NCBI GenBank assembly: GCA_035512155.1
Contig: DATKEN010000122.1
Span: forward strand, 1 to 64,000
Direction of reading: 5' to 3'
Source: JABCYV01 sp035512155
Lineage (GTDB): Bacteria > Acidobacteriota > Terriglobia > Terriglobales > Acidobacteriaceae
Length of the DNA stretch: 64,000 bases
Shown here: piece after piece, positions 34,438 to 44,018 of the stretch
Position numbering within the stretch: the first letter of the stretch is position 1
How the letters are laid out: each line of letters begins with the position of its first letter
Position numbers and translations under genes: made by a program
Notes under the pieces: model-generated
What the model saw: the letters and a program-made list of their open reading frames with translations, nothing else
What the model was told of the DNA's origin: nothing
Database searches by the model: none

Positions 34438-37400
34438 CTAGCGATGAAGCCACATACGAAGGGCCGAGAGCAGTTGCTCCGTGTTGACCGGTTTGGCCAA
34501 GTACTCGGATGCGCCTGCTTCGAGGCACTTCTCGCGATCGCCTTTCATCGCTTTGGCGGTCAAGGCAATAATTGGCAACCGCCGAAAACGAGGATTCTGT
34601 CGAATCACCTGCATCGTCTCGTATCCATCCATCTCTGGCATCATGATGTCCATCAAGACGATTGCCAGTTCTGGCGTTGACTCTAGAGTAGCGATCGCCT
34701 CGCGACCGGTTCCCGCGGTCAGAACGGCCATTCCACGACGCTCCAGCACACTACTCAAGGCGAAGATATTACGCACGTCGTCATCTACCACCAGTACCTT
34801 TTTCCCAATTAGTGCATCGTCGGAGCGGTGCAAACGGTCGAGCATCTTCTGCTTCTCTATTGGAAGATCGCTGACGACACGGTGCAGGAACAGCGCTGTC
34901 TCATCCAGCAACCGCTCCGGCGACTCAACCCCCTTGACTACAACGCTGCGCGCCAGCGTGTGCAGCCGCGCATCTTCCTCCGGCGAGAGTTCCTTTCCGG
35001 TGAATACTACGACTGGCACGTCGCTGAGCGATGGAGTATCCCGAAGGCGCTCCAAAACCTCGAATCCCGACATGTCGGGCAGGCGTAGGTCGAGCACCAC
35101 GCAGTCGAACGGTTCGTCCTCCAGGACAACCAGCGCTTCGCGACCGGTTGTTGCAACCGAGACATCGATGTCATCGTAACCCAGCAGTTCGCGGATACTA
35201 AGTTGCTCGGCGGGGTTATCTTCCACAACCAGCAGGCGCTTCCGGCGCGGAGCTACGTATTCCTTGATGCGAGCGAACGCCGCCTCCAGTCCTTCGGGAG
35301 TGGACGGCTTGGTTACGAAGGAGAACGCACCCCGAGTCAGACCGTGGTGGCGGTCCTCGTCCAGGGTCAACATTTGGATCGGGATGTGTCGCGTGGCGGG
35401 ATCTTGTTTTAAATGGTTGAGCACGGTCCAGCCCAACATGTCGGGCAAAAAGACATCGAGAGACACAGCGGTGGGACGAAATTCACGGGCCAGCGCGAGA
35501 GCTTCCGCGCCACGTATCGCTACCAGGACTTTGAATCCTTTGTCATGCGATAGATCGCACAGCACACGGGCGTAGTGCGGGTCATCCTCGACAATCAGCA
35601 AAACCGGGTCATCCGGCTGCAGATTTTCCCGATCATCCGGGAGGTGTTCAATCGGGTGCTCGGAGACGTTTACTGCAGACAGCTGAAGTGGTAACGCGGA
35701 CGGGGAAGCGTGCCTATCCGTCTTCGCTGCGCCCGTGACCGACGGACCGAGATAGGTCTGCGGCAAGTACAAAGTGAAAGTGCTCCCCTTGCCGGGTGCG
35801 CTGCGTAACTGGATCTCGCCTCCCAACAAGCTAGCCAATTCGCGGCTGATCGCCAATCCCAGGCCGGTACCACCGTACTTTCGACTGGTGCTCGCGTCAG
35901 CCTGCTGGAAAGCCTCAAAGATAATTCGCTGTTTCTCCAGAGGAATGCCAATTCCTGTATCCGAGACTTCGAAGGCCACCACTGATGCTGCACTTCCGAG
36001 GATCGGGTGCCCTTCGCTCCAGCCGCTGGTGGCCAGCGATACTGACAATTGAACACCCCCTTCTTCGGTGAATTTGAACGCGTTGGACAACAGATTCTTG
36101 AGCACTTGCTGCAAACGCTTGGAATCTGTGACCAGGCTGCGGCTAAGTTGCGGATCGGCATGCATCTCAAAAGCAAGCCGCCTATTCTCGGCCTCGTGGC
36201 GGAAGGGACGAGCCACCATGTCGAGCAGGCTGGCAAAGAAGACTTCCTCGGCTTCGACTGAGACTGTACCGGACTCGATCTTCGAAAGGTCGAGAATATC
36301 GCTGATCAAGTTCAGCAGGTCGGTTCCCGCGCCATGAATAGTTCGCGCGAACTCGACTTGCTTTGGCGTCAAATTGCCATCAGGGTTATCACCGAGCTGT
36401 TGGCCTAAGACCAGGATGCTGTTGAGCGGCGTGCGCAGCTCGTGGGACATGTTGGCGAGGAACTCAGACTTATACTTGGAGGTCAGCGCCAGTTCTTTGG
36501 CTTTCTCTTCAACCGCGCGGCGAGCTTGTTCGATCTCTTGATTCTTCCGTTCCACCTCTACGTTCTGCTCGGCGAGTTGCTGAGCTTTTTGGGCCAACTG
36601 CTCGTTCGTCTGCTGCAATTCTTTTTGTTGAGTCTGGAGTTCAATGGCCAATTGTTGAGACTGCTTCAACAATCCTTCGGTCTGCATCGTGGCTTCAATG
36701 CTATTCAGCACAATGCCAATGCTGGCGGTTAGTTGCTCGAGAAAGGCGAGATGCGAGGCGGTAAAGTTGCTCAATGACGCTAGCTCTATCACGGCCTTGA
36801 CGCGGTCCTCAAAAAGGACCGGCAGCACTATGACATTCCGGGGGACGGCCTCAAACAAGCCCGAGCGAATGGAAATCGTATTCGGAGGTAGGTCGGTGAT
36901 CAACATGCGCCGCTTTTCGGCTGCGCACTGCCCAACCAAGCCCTCGCCTACCGTTAGGCGACGGAGATGTCCGTCTTGTCCTTCAGCCGCGAAGGCGGAC
37001 AGAAGCACCATGCTGGCTGATTCTTCCGTCTCCATCTGATAAATCACGCCTTGCTGGGCATCGACCAGAGGCGCTAACTCCGACAGCAGCATTCGTCCAA
37101 CGGAGGTAAGATCGCGCTGCCCCTGCAGCATTCCAGTGAAACGGGCGAGATTGGTCTTCAGCCAGTCCTGCTCCGTGTTGCGGTCCGTGGTTAAGCGCAG
37201 GTTGTCGATCATGGTGTTGATATTGTCTTTCAGATCGGCCACTTCGCCGCTGGCTTCGACCTGAATGGAGCGGGTCAGGTCGCCTTTTGTGACGGCGGTA
37301 GCGACCTCAGCGATAGCACGCACCTGGTTGGTCAGGTTGTCCGCGAGCAAATTCACGTTGCCGGTGAGATCCTTCCATGTGCCGGCAGCACCGGGTACGT

Positions 37401-40400
37401 TGGCCTGGCCGCCCAGACGGCCTTCCACGCCCACCTCACGGGCGACCGTAGTCACCTGGTCCGCAAACGTGGCCAGCGTTCGGGTCATGTTATTGATGGT
37501 TTCCGCCAGCGCCGCGACTTCGCCCTTAGCGTTAACCGCCAACTTCTGAGTGAGATCGCCATTAGCAACGGCAGTCACAACTTTGACGATGCCGCGCACC
37601 TGCTCGGTAAGGTTCGCGGCCATCACGTTTACATTATCCGTAAGATCCTTCCAGGTGCCCGCGACGCCAGGCACTTGCGCTTGGCCTCCAAGCTTGCCTT
37701 CGGTGCCCACTTCGCGCGCCACACGGGTCACCTCGGCGGCGAAGGCGTTAAGCTGGTCCACCATGGTGTTGATGGTGTTCTTCAGCTCGAGAATTTCGCC
37801 TTTCACATCCACCGTGATTTTGCGCGACAAATCGCCACGCGCAACCGCCGTCGTCACCTCTGCGATGTTACGTACCTGACCGGTAAGGTTCCCGGCCATG
37901 GCATTGACTGAGTCTGTGAGGTCCTTCCAGGTGCCAGCGACGCCGGGCACGTTGGCTTGTCCACCCAGTCGCCCTTCGCTGCCTACCTCTCTGGCGACGC
38001 GGGTGACTTCTGCCGCGAACGAACGCAACTGCTCGACCATGGTGTTGAGCGTCTCTTTGAGCTGCAAGATTTCGCCACGCACGTCCACCGTAATTTTCTT
38101 TGAGAGGTCACCTGTAGCAATAGCCGTCGCCACTTCGGCGATGTTGCGCACCTGACCAGTCAGGTTGCTGGCCATGAAGTTCACGTTGTCGGTGAGATCC
38201 TTCCACGTACCTCCCACTCCCGGCACCTGCGCCTGACCGCCCAGCTTGCCTTCGGTACCCACTTCGCGCGCCACGCGAGTTACTTCACCGGCAAATGCGT
38301 TGAGCTGGTCCACCATGGTGTTGATGGTGTTCTTCAGCTCAAGAATTTCGCCCTTGACGTCGACCGTAATCTTGCGCGACAAGTCGCCACGTGCGACTGC
38401 GGTAGTCACCTCGGCGATGTTGCGGACTTGTCCTGTCAGGTTCCCGGCCATCGAGTTGACCGAATCGGTAAGGTCCTTCCAGGTTCCGGCCACGCCGGGC
38501 ACGTTGGCTTGTCCACCAAGCCGTCCTTCGGTGCCGACTTCGCGCGCCACGCGTGTCACTTCGCCGGCGAACGCGTTGAGTTGATCCACCATGGTGTTGA
38601 TGGTTTCCTTCAACAGAAGGATCTCGCCACTTACGTTGACGGTGATTTTCTTGGACAGATTACCACTCGCGATCGCCGTGGCGACTTCAGCGATGTTCCG
38701 CACCTGGCCGGTCAAGTTGCTGGCCATAGAATTGACGGAGTCGGTAAGATCCTTCCACGTGCCACCCACGCCAGGCACCTGGGCTTGGCCCCCCAATCTG
38801 CCATCGGTGCCAACCTCGCGGGCGACGCGCGTCACTTCTGAGGCAAATGCTCGCAGCTGGTCCACCATGGTGTTGATGGTGTCCTTGAGTTCGAGGATTT
38901 CGCCTTTTACGTCGACCGTGATCTTGCGCGACAAATCACCGCGCGCCACAGCGGTTGCTACCTCGGCGATGTTTCTCACCTGACCAGTCAAGTTGCTGGC
39001 CATGAAGTTTACGTTGTCCGTAAGGTCCTTCCAGGTACCAGCCACACCCGGCACCTGCGCCTGGCCGCCAAGCTTTCCTTCGGTGCCAACCTCGCGGGCC
39101 ACGCGGGTGACCTCTCCCGCAAACCCATTGAGCTGGTCCACCATCGTGTTAATTGTGTTCTTCAGTTCGAGAATTTCGCCCTTCACGTCCACCGTGATCT
39201 TGCGCGACAAATCACCTCTCGCAACGGCGGTCGTAACTTCAGCGATGTTGCGCACCTGCCCGGTCAGGTTACCGGCCATTGAGTTAACTGAGTCGGTAAG
39301 GTCCTTCCATGTACCTGCGACGCCCGGCACGTTGGCCTGTCCGCCCAACCGTCCTTCGGTACCAACCTCGCGGGCGACGCGGGTTACTTCACCGGCGAAA
39401 CGGTTGAGCTGATCCACCATGGTGTTGAGCGTTTCCTTGAGCTGTAAGATTTCGCCGCGCACATCAACCGTGATCTTGCGGGAAAGATCTCCGCTGGCGA
39501 TTGCCGTTGCCACTTCAGCAATGTTGCGTACCTGACCAGTCAAGTTGCTGGCCATGAAGTTCACGTTATCAGTGAGGTCTTTCCACGTGCCTCCTACTCC
39601 GGGCACCTGCGCTTGACCGCCCAGTTTGCCTTCGGTACCAACTTCGCGAGCCACGCGGGTTACTTCTCCAGCGAACGCATTGAGCTGGTCCACCATGGTG
39701 TTGATGGTGTCCTTAAGCTCGAGGATTTCGCCTTTGACGTCGACCGTGATCTTGCGCGACAAATCGCCGCGCGCCACTGCGGTCGTTACTTCAGCAATGT
39801 TGCGAACTTGCGCCGTGAGGTTTCCGGCCATGGCGTTGACCGAATCAGTGAGGTCCTTCCAAGTGCCGGCCACGCCCGGTACGACGGCCTGTCCGCCTAG
39901 CTTTCCATCGGTGCCGACCTCGCGTGCCACGCGCGTCACTTCGGACGCGAACGATCGCAACTGATCCACCATGGTGTTGATGGCTTCCTTGAGTTGTAGA
40001 ATTTCGCCGCGCACATCGACCGTAATCTTGCGCGACAGATCGCCACTCGCCACCGCGTTAGTAACTTCAGCGATGTTGCGCACCTGGCCCGTGAGGTTGC
40101 TGGCCATCGAATTGACCGAGTCAGTGAGGTCTTTCCAGGTACCGGCCACGCCCGGAACCTTGGCTTGGCCACCCAATTTGCCATCGGTACCGACCTCGCG
40201 CGCTACACGAGTAACTTCGGCTGTGAACACGCCAAGCTGCTGAATCATGGTGTTCACGATATTGGCCGAACGCAGAAACTCTCCTTCGAGCGGTCGTCCA
40301 TCCACGTCCAGTCGCACGGTTTGAGTCAGATTGCCTTGCGCCACACCTGCGATGGCACGAGTGACCTCAGCCGTCGGCCGTAGTAGATCCTCCACCAGTG

Positions 40401-40770
40401 TATTGACCGAGGTCTCCATCTCTCCCCAGGATCCCCTGGATTCACGGAACTTCGCGCGCTCGCGCGTTTTCCCTTCCTTGCCTATGACTTGTCCAACACG
40501 TTTTAAATCCTGCGCAATCTGTTGATTGGCAGCCACAATGTCATTAAAGGTGTCGGCTATTTTCCCCGCGAGCCCGGTCCAAGAACCAGGAAGCCGCACC
40601 GAAAAGTCTCCGTCCCGCATGGTCTGCAGGCTCGCCAGTATGACGGTCAGGTCAGCGGCCGTCGACCCGGCATCGACGTGAGAGCGTCCATTATTATTTT
40701 TGTCCTTCAGGCTCGCCTTGGGTTCACCATCTGCAGTGACGATGGCTGCGGTATGGTCACTCTTCTTCAT
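34438..40770 (-). CDS. Giant soluble hybrid histidine kinase with eleven-fold HAMP-type repeats
   Basis: The start is the ATG at 40770 (GGAG six to seven bases upstream), giving about 2110 residues without any membrane segment. Domains: tandem HAMP units at about 60-1195, with eleven copies of a 92-residue repeat built around GTWKDLTDSVN and a poly-HAMP helical pair (GEILELKDTINTMVDQL); GAF about 1205-1365; coiled coil about 1365-1430; HisKA with SHELRTPLN (His about 1442); HATPase_c about 1500-1670; and three receivers, about 1720-1840, 1842-1963 and 1987-2110, each with an acceptor Asp. The order resembles fungal group III (Nik1/Os-1) osmosensor kinases extended with a GAF and extra receivers. 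The stimulus is probably cytosolic. The repeats drive the DNA repeat at 37190-40230. Confidence 0.93.
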   Translation of the reverse strand: MKKSDHTAAIVTADGEPKASLKDKNNNGRSHVDAGSTAADLTVILASLQTMRDGDFSVRLPGSWTGLAGKIADTFNDIVAANQQIAQDLKRVGQVIGKEGKTRERAKFRESRGSWGEMETSVNTLVEDLLRPTAEVTRAIAGVAQGNLTQTVRLDVDGRPLEGEFLRSANIVNTMIQQLGVFTAEVTRVAREVGTDGKLGGQAKVPGVAGTWKDLTDSVNSMASNLTGQVRNIAEVTNAVASGDLSRKITVDVRGEILQLKEAINTMVDQLRSFASEVTRVAREVGTDGKLGGQAVVPGVAGTWKDLTDSVNAMAGNLTAQVRNIAEVTTAVARGDLSRKITVDVKGEILELKDTINTMVDQLNAFAGEVTRVAREVGTEGKLGGQAQVPGVGGTWKDLTDNVNFMASNLTGQVRNIAEVATAIASGDLSRKITVDVRGEILQLKETLNTMVDQLNRFAGEVTRVAREVGTEGRLGGQANVPGVAGTWKDLTDSVNSMAGNLTGQVRNIAEVTTAVARGDLSRKITVDVKGEILELKNTINTMVDQLNGFAGEVTRVAREVGTEGKLGGQAQVPGVAGTWKDLTDNVNFMASNLTGQVRNIAEVATAVARGDLSRKITVDVKGEILELKDTINTMVDQLRAFASEVTRVAREVGTDGRLGGQAQVPGVGGTWKDLTDSVNSMASNLTGQVRNIAEVATAIASGNLSKKITVNVSGEILLLKETINTMVDQLNAFAGEVTRVAREVGTEGRLGGQANVPGVAGTWKDLTDSVNSMAGNLTGQVRNIAEVTTAVARGDLSRKITVDVKGEILELKNTINTMVDQLNAFAGEVTRVAREVGTEGKLGGQAQVPGVGGTWKDLTDNVNFMASNLTGQVRNIAEVATAIATGDLSKKITVDVRGEILQLKETLNTMVEQLRSFAAEVTRVAREVGSEGRLGGQANVPGVAGTWKDLTDSVNAMAGNLTGQVRNIAEVTTAVARGDLSRKITVDVKGEILELKNTINTMVDQLNAFAAEVTRVAREVGTEGKLGGQAQVPGVAGTWKDLTDNVNVMAANLTEQVRGIVKVVTAVANGDLTQKLAVNAKGEVAALAETINNMTRTLATFADQVTTVAREVGVEGRLGGQANVPGAAGTWKDLTGNVNLLADNLTNQVRAIAEVATAVTKGDLTRSIQVEASGEVADLKDNINTMIDNLRLTTDRNTEQDWLKTNLARFTGMLQGQRDLTSVGRMLLSELAPLVDAQQGVIYQMETEESASMVLLSAFAAEGQDGHLRRLTVGEGLVGQCAAEKRRMLITDLPPNTISIRSGLFEAVPRNVIVLPVLFEDRVKAVIELASLSNFTASHLAFLEQLTASIGIVLNSIEATMQTEGLLKQSQQLAIELQTQQKELQQTNEQLAQKAQQLAEQNVEVERKNQEIEQARRAVEEKAKELALTSKYKSEFLANMSHELRTPLNSILVLGQQLGDNPDGNLTPKQVEFARTIHGAGTDLLNLISDILDLSKIESGTVSVEAEEVFFASLLDMVARPFRHEAENRRLAFEMHADPQLSRSLVTDSKRLQQVLKNLLSNAFKFTEEGGVQLSVSLATSGWSEGHPILGSAASVVAFEVSDTGIGIPLEKQRIIFEAFQQADASTSRKYGGTGLGLAISRELASLLGGEIQLRSAPGKGSTFTLYLPQTYLGPSVTGAAKTDRHASPSALPLQLSAVNVSEHPIEHLPDDRENLQPDDPVLLIVEDDPHYARVLCDLSHDKGFKVLVAIRGAEALALAREFRPTAVSLDVFLPDMLGWTVLNHLKQDPATRHIPIQMLTLDEDRHHGLTRGAFSFVTKPSTPEGLEAAFARIKEYVAPRRKRLLVVEDNPAEQLSIRELLGYDDIDVSVATTGREALVVLEDEPFDCVVLDLRLPDMSGFEVLERLRDTPSLSDVPVVVFTGKELSPEEDARLHTLARSVVVKGVESPERLLDETALFLHRVVSDLPIEKQKMLDRLHRSDDALIGKKVLVVDDDVRNIFALSSVLERRGMAVLTAGTGREAIATLESTPELAIVLMDIMMPEMDGYETMQVIRQNPRFRRLPIIALTAKAMKGDREKCLEAGASEYLAKPVNTEQLLSALRMWLHR
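37190..40230. repeat. Tandem 276-bp coding repeat (11 copies) in the HAMP kinase
   Basis: The GTWKDLT-encoding segment recurs every 276 bp from about 40135 down to 37375 (ten exact periods). Copies differ at many silent sites, and two subtypes (SVNSMAGNL and NVNFMASNL) alternate, so the array looks old and purified rather than freshly expanded. Confidence 0.9.
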
Positions 40771-40782
40771 GGCTATCTCCAA

Positions 40783-42087
40783 CGACCGGCTAAGCGGTTA
40801 ACAAATCGGTCTGGCTTTTCTATTGCGAATTAAGGATTGGCCAGAAAAGTTCATGGACTACAGCAGAATACAACGACTTTTAGCATGAATGCCGCTGGGT
40901 AGCTCTACAGTGTTTACTGTATGGACTGTAGGGTGATTGTAGTGCTCGGTTTAGCTCAGGCGGAAGTGTACCTCGTTACCAAATACCCTTGTCATTTCCG
41001 CTGATTTTGTATTCCAAAGCTGCCGCGGTGGCCAAACAAGGCAACAAACTAAGTCTGAGGCTACCTTTCAGTTTCCCGCTTAGAATCAACTCTCTCAGCT
41101 CTGAAGCGTAGAGCCGGGCGGCGTGCGGCAGAATTGGAATACGCAAGAAACCCCGGCCATACCTGATGCGATCGCCACCGAATTTAGCTGATGTCCGCAC
41201 GAAAGCAGGCAGGTCAAGCCCTCTCCCACGGTATTGGGCTACGTAGTCGGATACGATCAAGAGGTACGTCGCCACCCTTTGCCATATCTCTGAGGTTTCT
41301 GCCAGTGAGCGAAGGTGTGCATAACTGACACCATGGTCATCATCTCATTTTGCAACCAACAGGCGCTGCCATAGTTGTCTACGGCACTCGCCATGACTTG
41401 CAACCAATCCGGCGACTTCCGTGACCTCCGCATCGACATCAGAACACCCTTGATTCTTCTATCGCGCCTTCTGCCGGCTGGGGACGACCCGACGCGCCAC
41501 CATTCGAAAGCTCCCCGGCAGCGACTGGGGATGAAGAGACGACGGCCGATCTGCTTCTTCCTGAGGCAAAATTCAAACTAAGAAAAAACGAAAGCCGAGT
41601 CGGGCAGCCTAGGAGGAATTCGCAGAGGGAAGGGCCAGCGGGCCCTTCCCTTTTTTCTTTCCATTCTCTGATTTTCGTCTGCCAGTTTCGAGTGTCAGAA
41701 CTTCGAGTATCAGAACAACGATCGGATCGGAACGTATAATCTGAAACCTTTCTGCTTGGTCGCTGGAAACGTGCCATTTTTGAATTGGCACGAGATGCAC
41801 CGTCTATAGACTGGCAGTATACGAACTGCCCGTCAGTTTGATGGCGTGGCGGCACGGAGAAGTTGTCGCCGGAACCATCGGAAAACGCCGAATACGCTTG
41901 GTTTCCGGCCGATGCGACAGGCAATCCCAAGGAGAACCGCAGTGTTTGACGCCAAACGCTGCGGACGCAAAGGTTTCGACGCTAAGGGTTCATAGCCGCG
42001 AATAGTACACCTTTGACCCGATGGCCTTGGGCACACGCTTTAGACTAGAAGGTGATAGTGGATGGTTTGTTTGTCACGGAACGTGCC
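40783..42087. other. 1.3-kb stretch with no supported protein gene
   Basis: Several frames of 60-163 codons cross it on both strands (for example 40976-41275 and 41439-41930), but none has a ribosome site, a recognisable domain or normal composition. A strong plus-strand terminator at 41627-41656 implies some transcript ends here. Confidence 0.4.
41627..41656 (+). terminator. Orphan intrinsic terminator
   Basis: Perfect 10-bp stem GGGAAGGGCC/GGCCCTTCCC with an AGCG loop, followed by six T residues and CTTT on the plus strand. No plus-strand gene is recognisable for several kilobases upstream, so it may end a small RNA. Confidence 0.8.
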
Positions 42088-42456
42088 ATGCCGAAGTGCA
42101 TACTCCTCGTTGATGATAACGCGGTCATTCGGCGAATGCTGCGAGCAGCGTTTGAGCAGCCAGGTTGGGAAGTATGCGGAGAGGCAGTGAACGGGCAGGA
42201 TGCGATCGATAAAGCGCAAGACTTAAAGCCTGATCTAATCGTATTGGATCTGTCGATGCCGGTGATGAACGGATTAGAAGCGGCGCCGGTACTTAGGCAC
42301 ATGATGCCGACAGTTCCGATTATCCTGTTTACGCTCTATCACAGTGAAGTTCTCGAGCGGCGTGCATCCTCTGCAGGTGTCACTGTCGTAATCTCAAAAG
42401 CGGACAGTGTGAACACACTAATCCATCAGGCAGATGACTTGCTACGAGCCGCCTGA
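42088..42456 (+). CDS. Stand-alone receiver response regulator
   Basis: About 122 residues from the ATG at 42088: ILLVDDNAVIRRMLRAAF, acceptor Asp in LIVLDLSMPVMNG (about 53), Thr in IILFTLYHS (about 81) and Lys in VVISKADS (about 103). A GTG at 42052 is an alternative start with AGAAGG upstream. There is no output domain. It overlaps the convergent small gene by 15 bp. Confidence 0.82.
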   Translation: MPKCILLVDDNAVIRRMLRAAFEQPGWEVCGEAVNGQDAIDKAQDLKPDLIVLDLSMPVMNGLEAAPVLRHMMPTVPIILFTLYHSEVLERRASSAGVTVVISKADSVNTLIHQADDLLRAA

Positions 42457-42738
42457 TCCGGATTCCCAGTCTGGCAAGGCTAGGCGATCCCGTTTGATTA
42501 CTCGCAACGCCGCGACCGCGTTTTTGATGGCCTGACGTTCTGCGTTTGCTGAACTCCTCCCGGCCAAGACCTGAAGGCGATTGAAAATCGCAACCTCAGC
42601 CTCCGCCACGCGATCGAATAGCCGGTTCAGCTCAAGTTCGGAAATCGCAGCTTGGTATTCCGCCTGCCACTCGAGGTAACGGAGATGAGGTGATCTGCGG
42701 GATGAAAATCTACGGAACCTGGAAATATCCGCTTTCAT
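42442..42738 (-). CDS. Small helical protein, paralogue A
   Basis: 98 residues from the ATG at 42738 (GGAGG six bases upstream). A basic N-terminus is followed by a helical domain with the pattern W-x-E-Y-x2-A-x2-E, then RVAEAEVAIFNRL and a terminal ERQAIKNAVAALRVI block. The same pattern occurs in the proteins at 42788-43006 and 50637-50894. Family not recognised. Confidence 0.6.
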   Translation of the reverse strand: MKADISRFRRFSSRRSPHLRYLEWQAEYQAAISELELNRLFDRVAEAEVAIFNRLQVLAGRSSANAERQAIKNAVAALRVIKRDRLALPDWESGSGGS

Positions 42739-42787
42739 TCGTGGCCTCCGCACAATTGCCGGGTGATCTGCTGCTCCGTACCGCGGC

Positions 42788-43006
42788 TCATTTCCCCATC
42801 TCGCTTCTGGACAGTACTCGCAGATTCTGCAGCGCGTCAGCTAATGCTCGCAGCTGAGTTGGATTCCCGTTGCTGGGCGTCAGTTCCTTAAGACGTCGCT
42901 CAATCGCCTGCCGAGCCTCCTGCACCCTCGTCGGTAATCTGCTGGGGTCAAGCTCCAGGAGGGCGCGCCGATAGAGTTCCACCCAGGTCTCTTGTTGCTC
43001 AGACAC
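42788..43006 (-). CDS. Small helical protein, paralogue B
   Basis: 72 residues from a GTG start with AGAGGAG upstream. WVELYRRALLELDPSRLPTR, VQEARQAIERRLKEL and LRALADALQNLRVL define the family pattern shared with paralogues A and C. No Cys, no membrane segment; likely a two- or three-helix bundle. It lies 50 bp upstream of paralogue A on the same strand. Confidence 0.65.
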   Translation of the reverse strand: MSEQQETWVELYRRALLELDPSRLPTRVQEARQAIERRLKELTPSNGNPTQLRALADALQNLRVLSRSEMGK

Positions 43007-43138
43007 AGCCGGTCTCCTCTGACCATCACAAAAGAATGCGAATTATCACCGCTCGGCATCTTCTGGACAACCGACCGCGTTATAACCGACAAGATAGAGC
43101 CAGCCGGAAGGGCTGTCAGTTCGGCATCGAACGCAGGG

Positions 43139-43921
43139 CTACAAGGGTTTACGAGGCATCCCGCTGTTGAAGCGCTGCATGGCGCGATAGCACTCGCATG
43201 CTGCCCCTTCAAGATCCTTGCGGTTGAGAATTCTTACCATCCCACGGAGATTTTCGATGGTTCCAGCCCGCTGTAGAATGCCGGCTGCCAAGCTCACGCT
43301 TGGGCGTCCCGTACCTAGCATCTGCGCCAGAAATTCATGGGTGACCGGAAGTAACTCAGAGTCAACCCGGTCCTGGCACATGAGCAGCCAACGCGCCAGC
43401 CGCTGCTCAATCTCGTGGAGGCGATTGCAGGCAGCAATTTGCGCAACCTGTAGTCCTTGCACGAGCACGTAGCGGTTCAATACTAACTGCAGTTCCGGAG
43501 CATAGCGCAGCGTCTCTTCAAGCAATTCGGATTTGACTCGGAAGCCGCTGCCAGATATTTGAATGATGGCGCGATAAGGGTCGCGATCCATGCCGACCGC
43601 GAGCGGGGTGCCCACGACACCCTCTTTACCCACGATCGCCACTTCAACGCTTCTGCCATCTCGGGTGAGGACGACCAGAGAGGCCATACCTGAATTTAGA
43701 AAATACGCGAATTCAATCTTCTCGCCGGGTTCGTGCAGAATCCGCTGCTGGGCAAGTTCCACGAACTCCAGGTGTGGCCTTAAAGATATGTACTCGCGGT
43801 CCGGGATAACCTGCAGAATGACGTTCCTGATCGGTTTGCCGTCACGATCCGTTCGCGAAATGCCCAACGCAGAAGGCTTGTCCGGTCTTCCCTTCTTCTT
43901 AACCCCAAAGGTTTCAGCCAC
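43139..43921 (-). CDS. Crp/Fnr-family regulator, copy 1
   Basis: 260 residues from a GTG with AGGAGCC upstream. An N-terminal cyclic-nucleotide-binding-like barrel (about 50-150; EPGEKIEFAYFLNSGMASLV, DGRSVEVAIVGKEGVVG) is followed by a long dimer helix with AACNRLHEIEQRLARWLL and a Crp-type winged helix (EFLAQMLGTGRPSVSLAAG, about 205). The phosphate-cassette Arg-Ser/Ala of true cAMP receptors and the Cys of Fnr are absent, so the ligand, if any, is unknown. It is strongly similar to the neighbouring copy. Confidence 0.87.
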   Translation of the reverse strand: MAETFGVKKKGRPDKPSALGISRTDRDGKPIRNVILQVIPDREYISLRPHLEFVELAQQRILHEPGEKIEFAYFLNSGMASLVVLTRDGRSVEVAIVGKEGVVGTPLAVGMDRDPYRAIIQISGSGFRVKSELLEETLRYAPELQLVLNRYVLVQGLQVAQIAACNRLHEIEQRLARWLLMCQDRVDSELLPVTHEFLAQMLGTGRPSVSLAAGILQRAGTIENLRGMVRILNRKDLEGAACECYRAMQRFNSGMPRKPL

Positions 43922-44018
43922 TAAGGCTCCTAAAATGGGTACAGAGGAATTGTGGGACAGTGCGTGTAGGCTATTGATAGCGCGGGAGATTGTCTGTTCG
44001 ACAGCAGACGGAGGGGTA

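Noticed and set aside
37190..40230. Possible CRISPR or satellite array
   Set aside because: The period is 276 bp, divisible by 3 and entirely within one coding frame; no short repeat-spacer pattern.
37265..40243. A ladder of plus-strand open frames (each with VRSFQVPATPGT-like repeats) over the large kinase
   Set aside because: They are antisense shadows of the 276-bp repeat; no ribosome sites, and the minus-strand frame is a well-defined kinase.
40976..41275. 99-codon minus-strand frame
   Set aside because: GTG start without a ribosome site, no recognisable domain, and it sits in a gap with equally long frames on the other strand.
41439..41930. 163-codon minus-strand frame
   Set aside because: It runs through the strong plus-strand terminator hairpin and has low-complexity Ser/Arg sequence.
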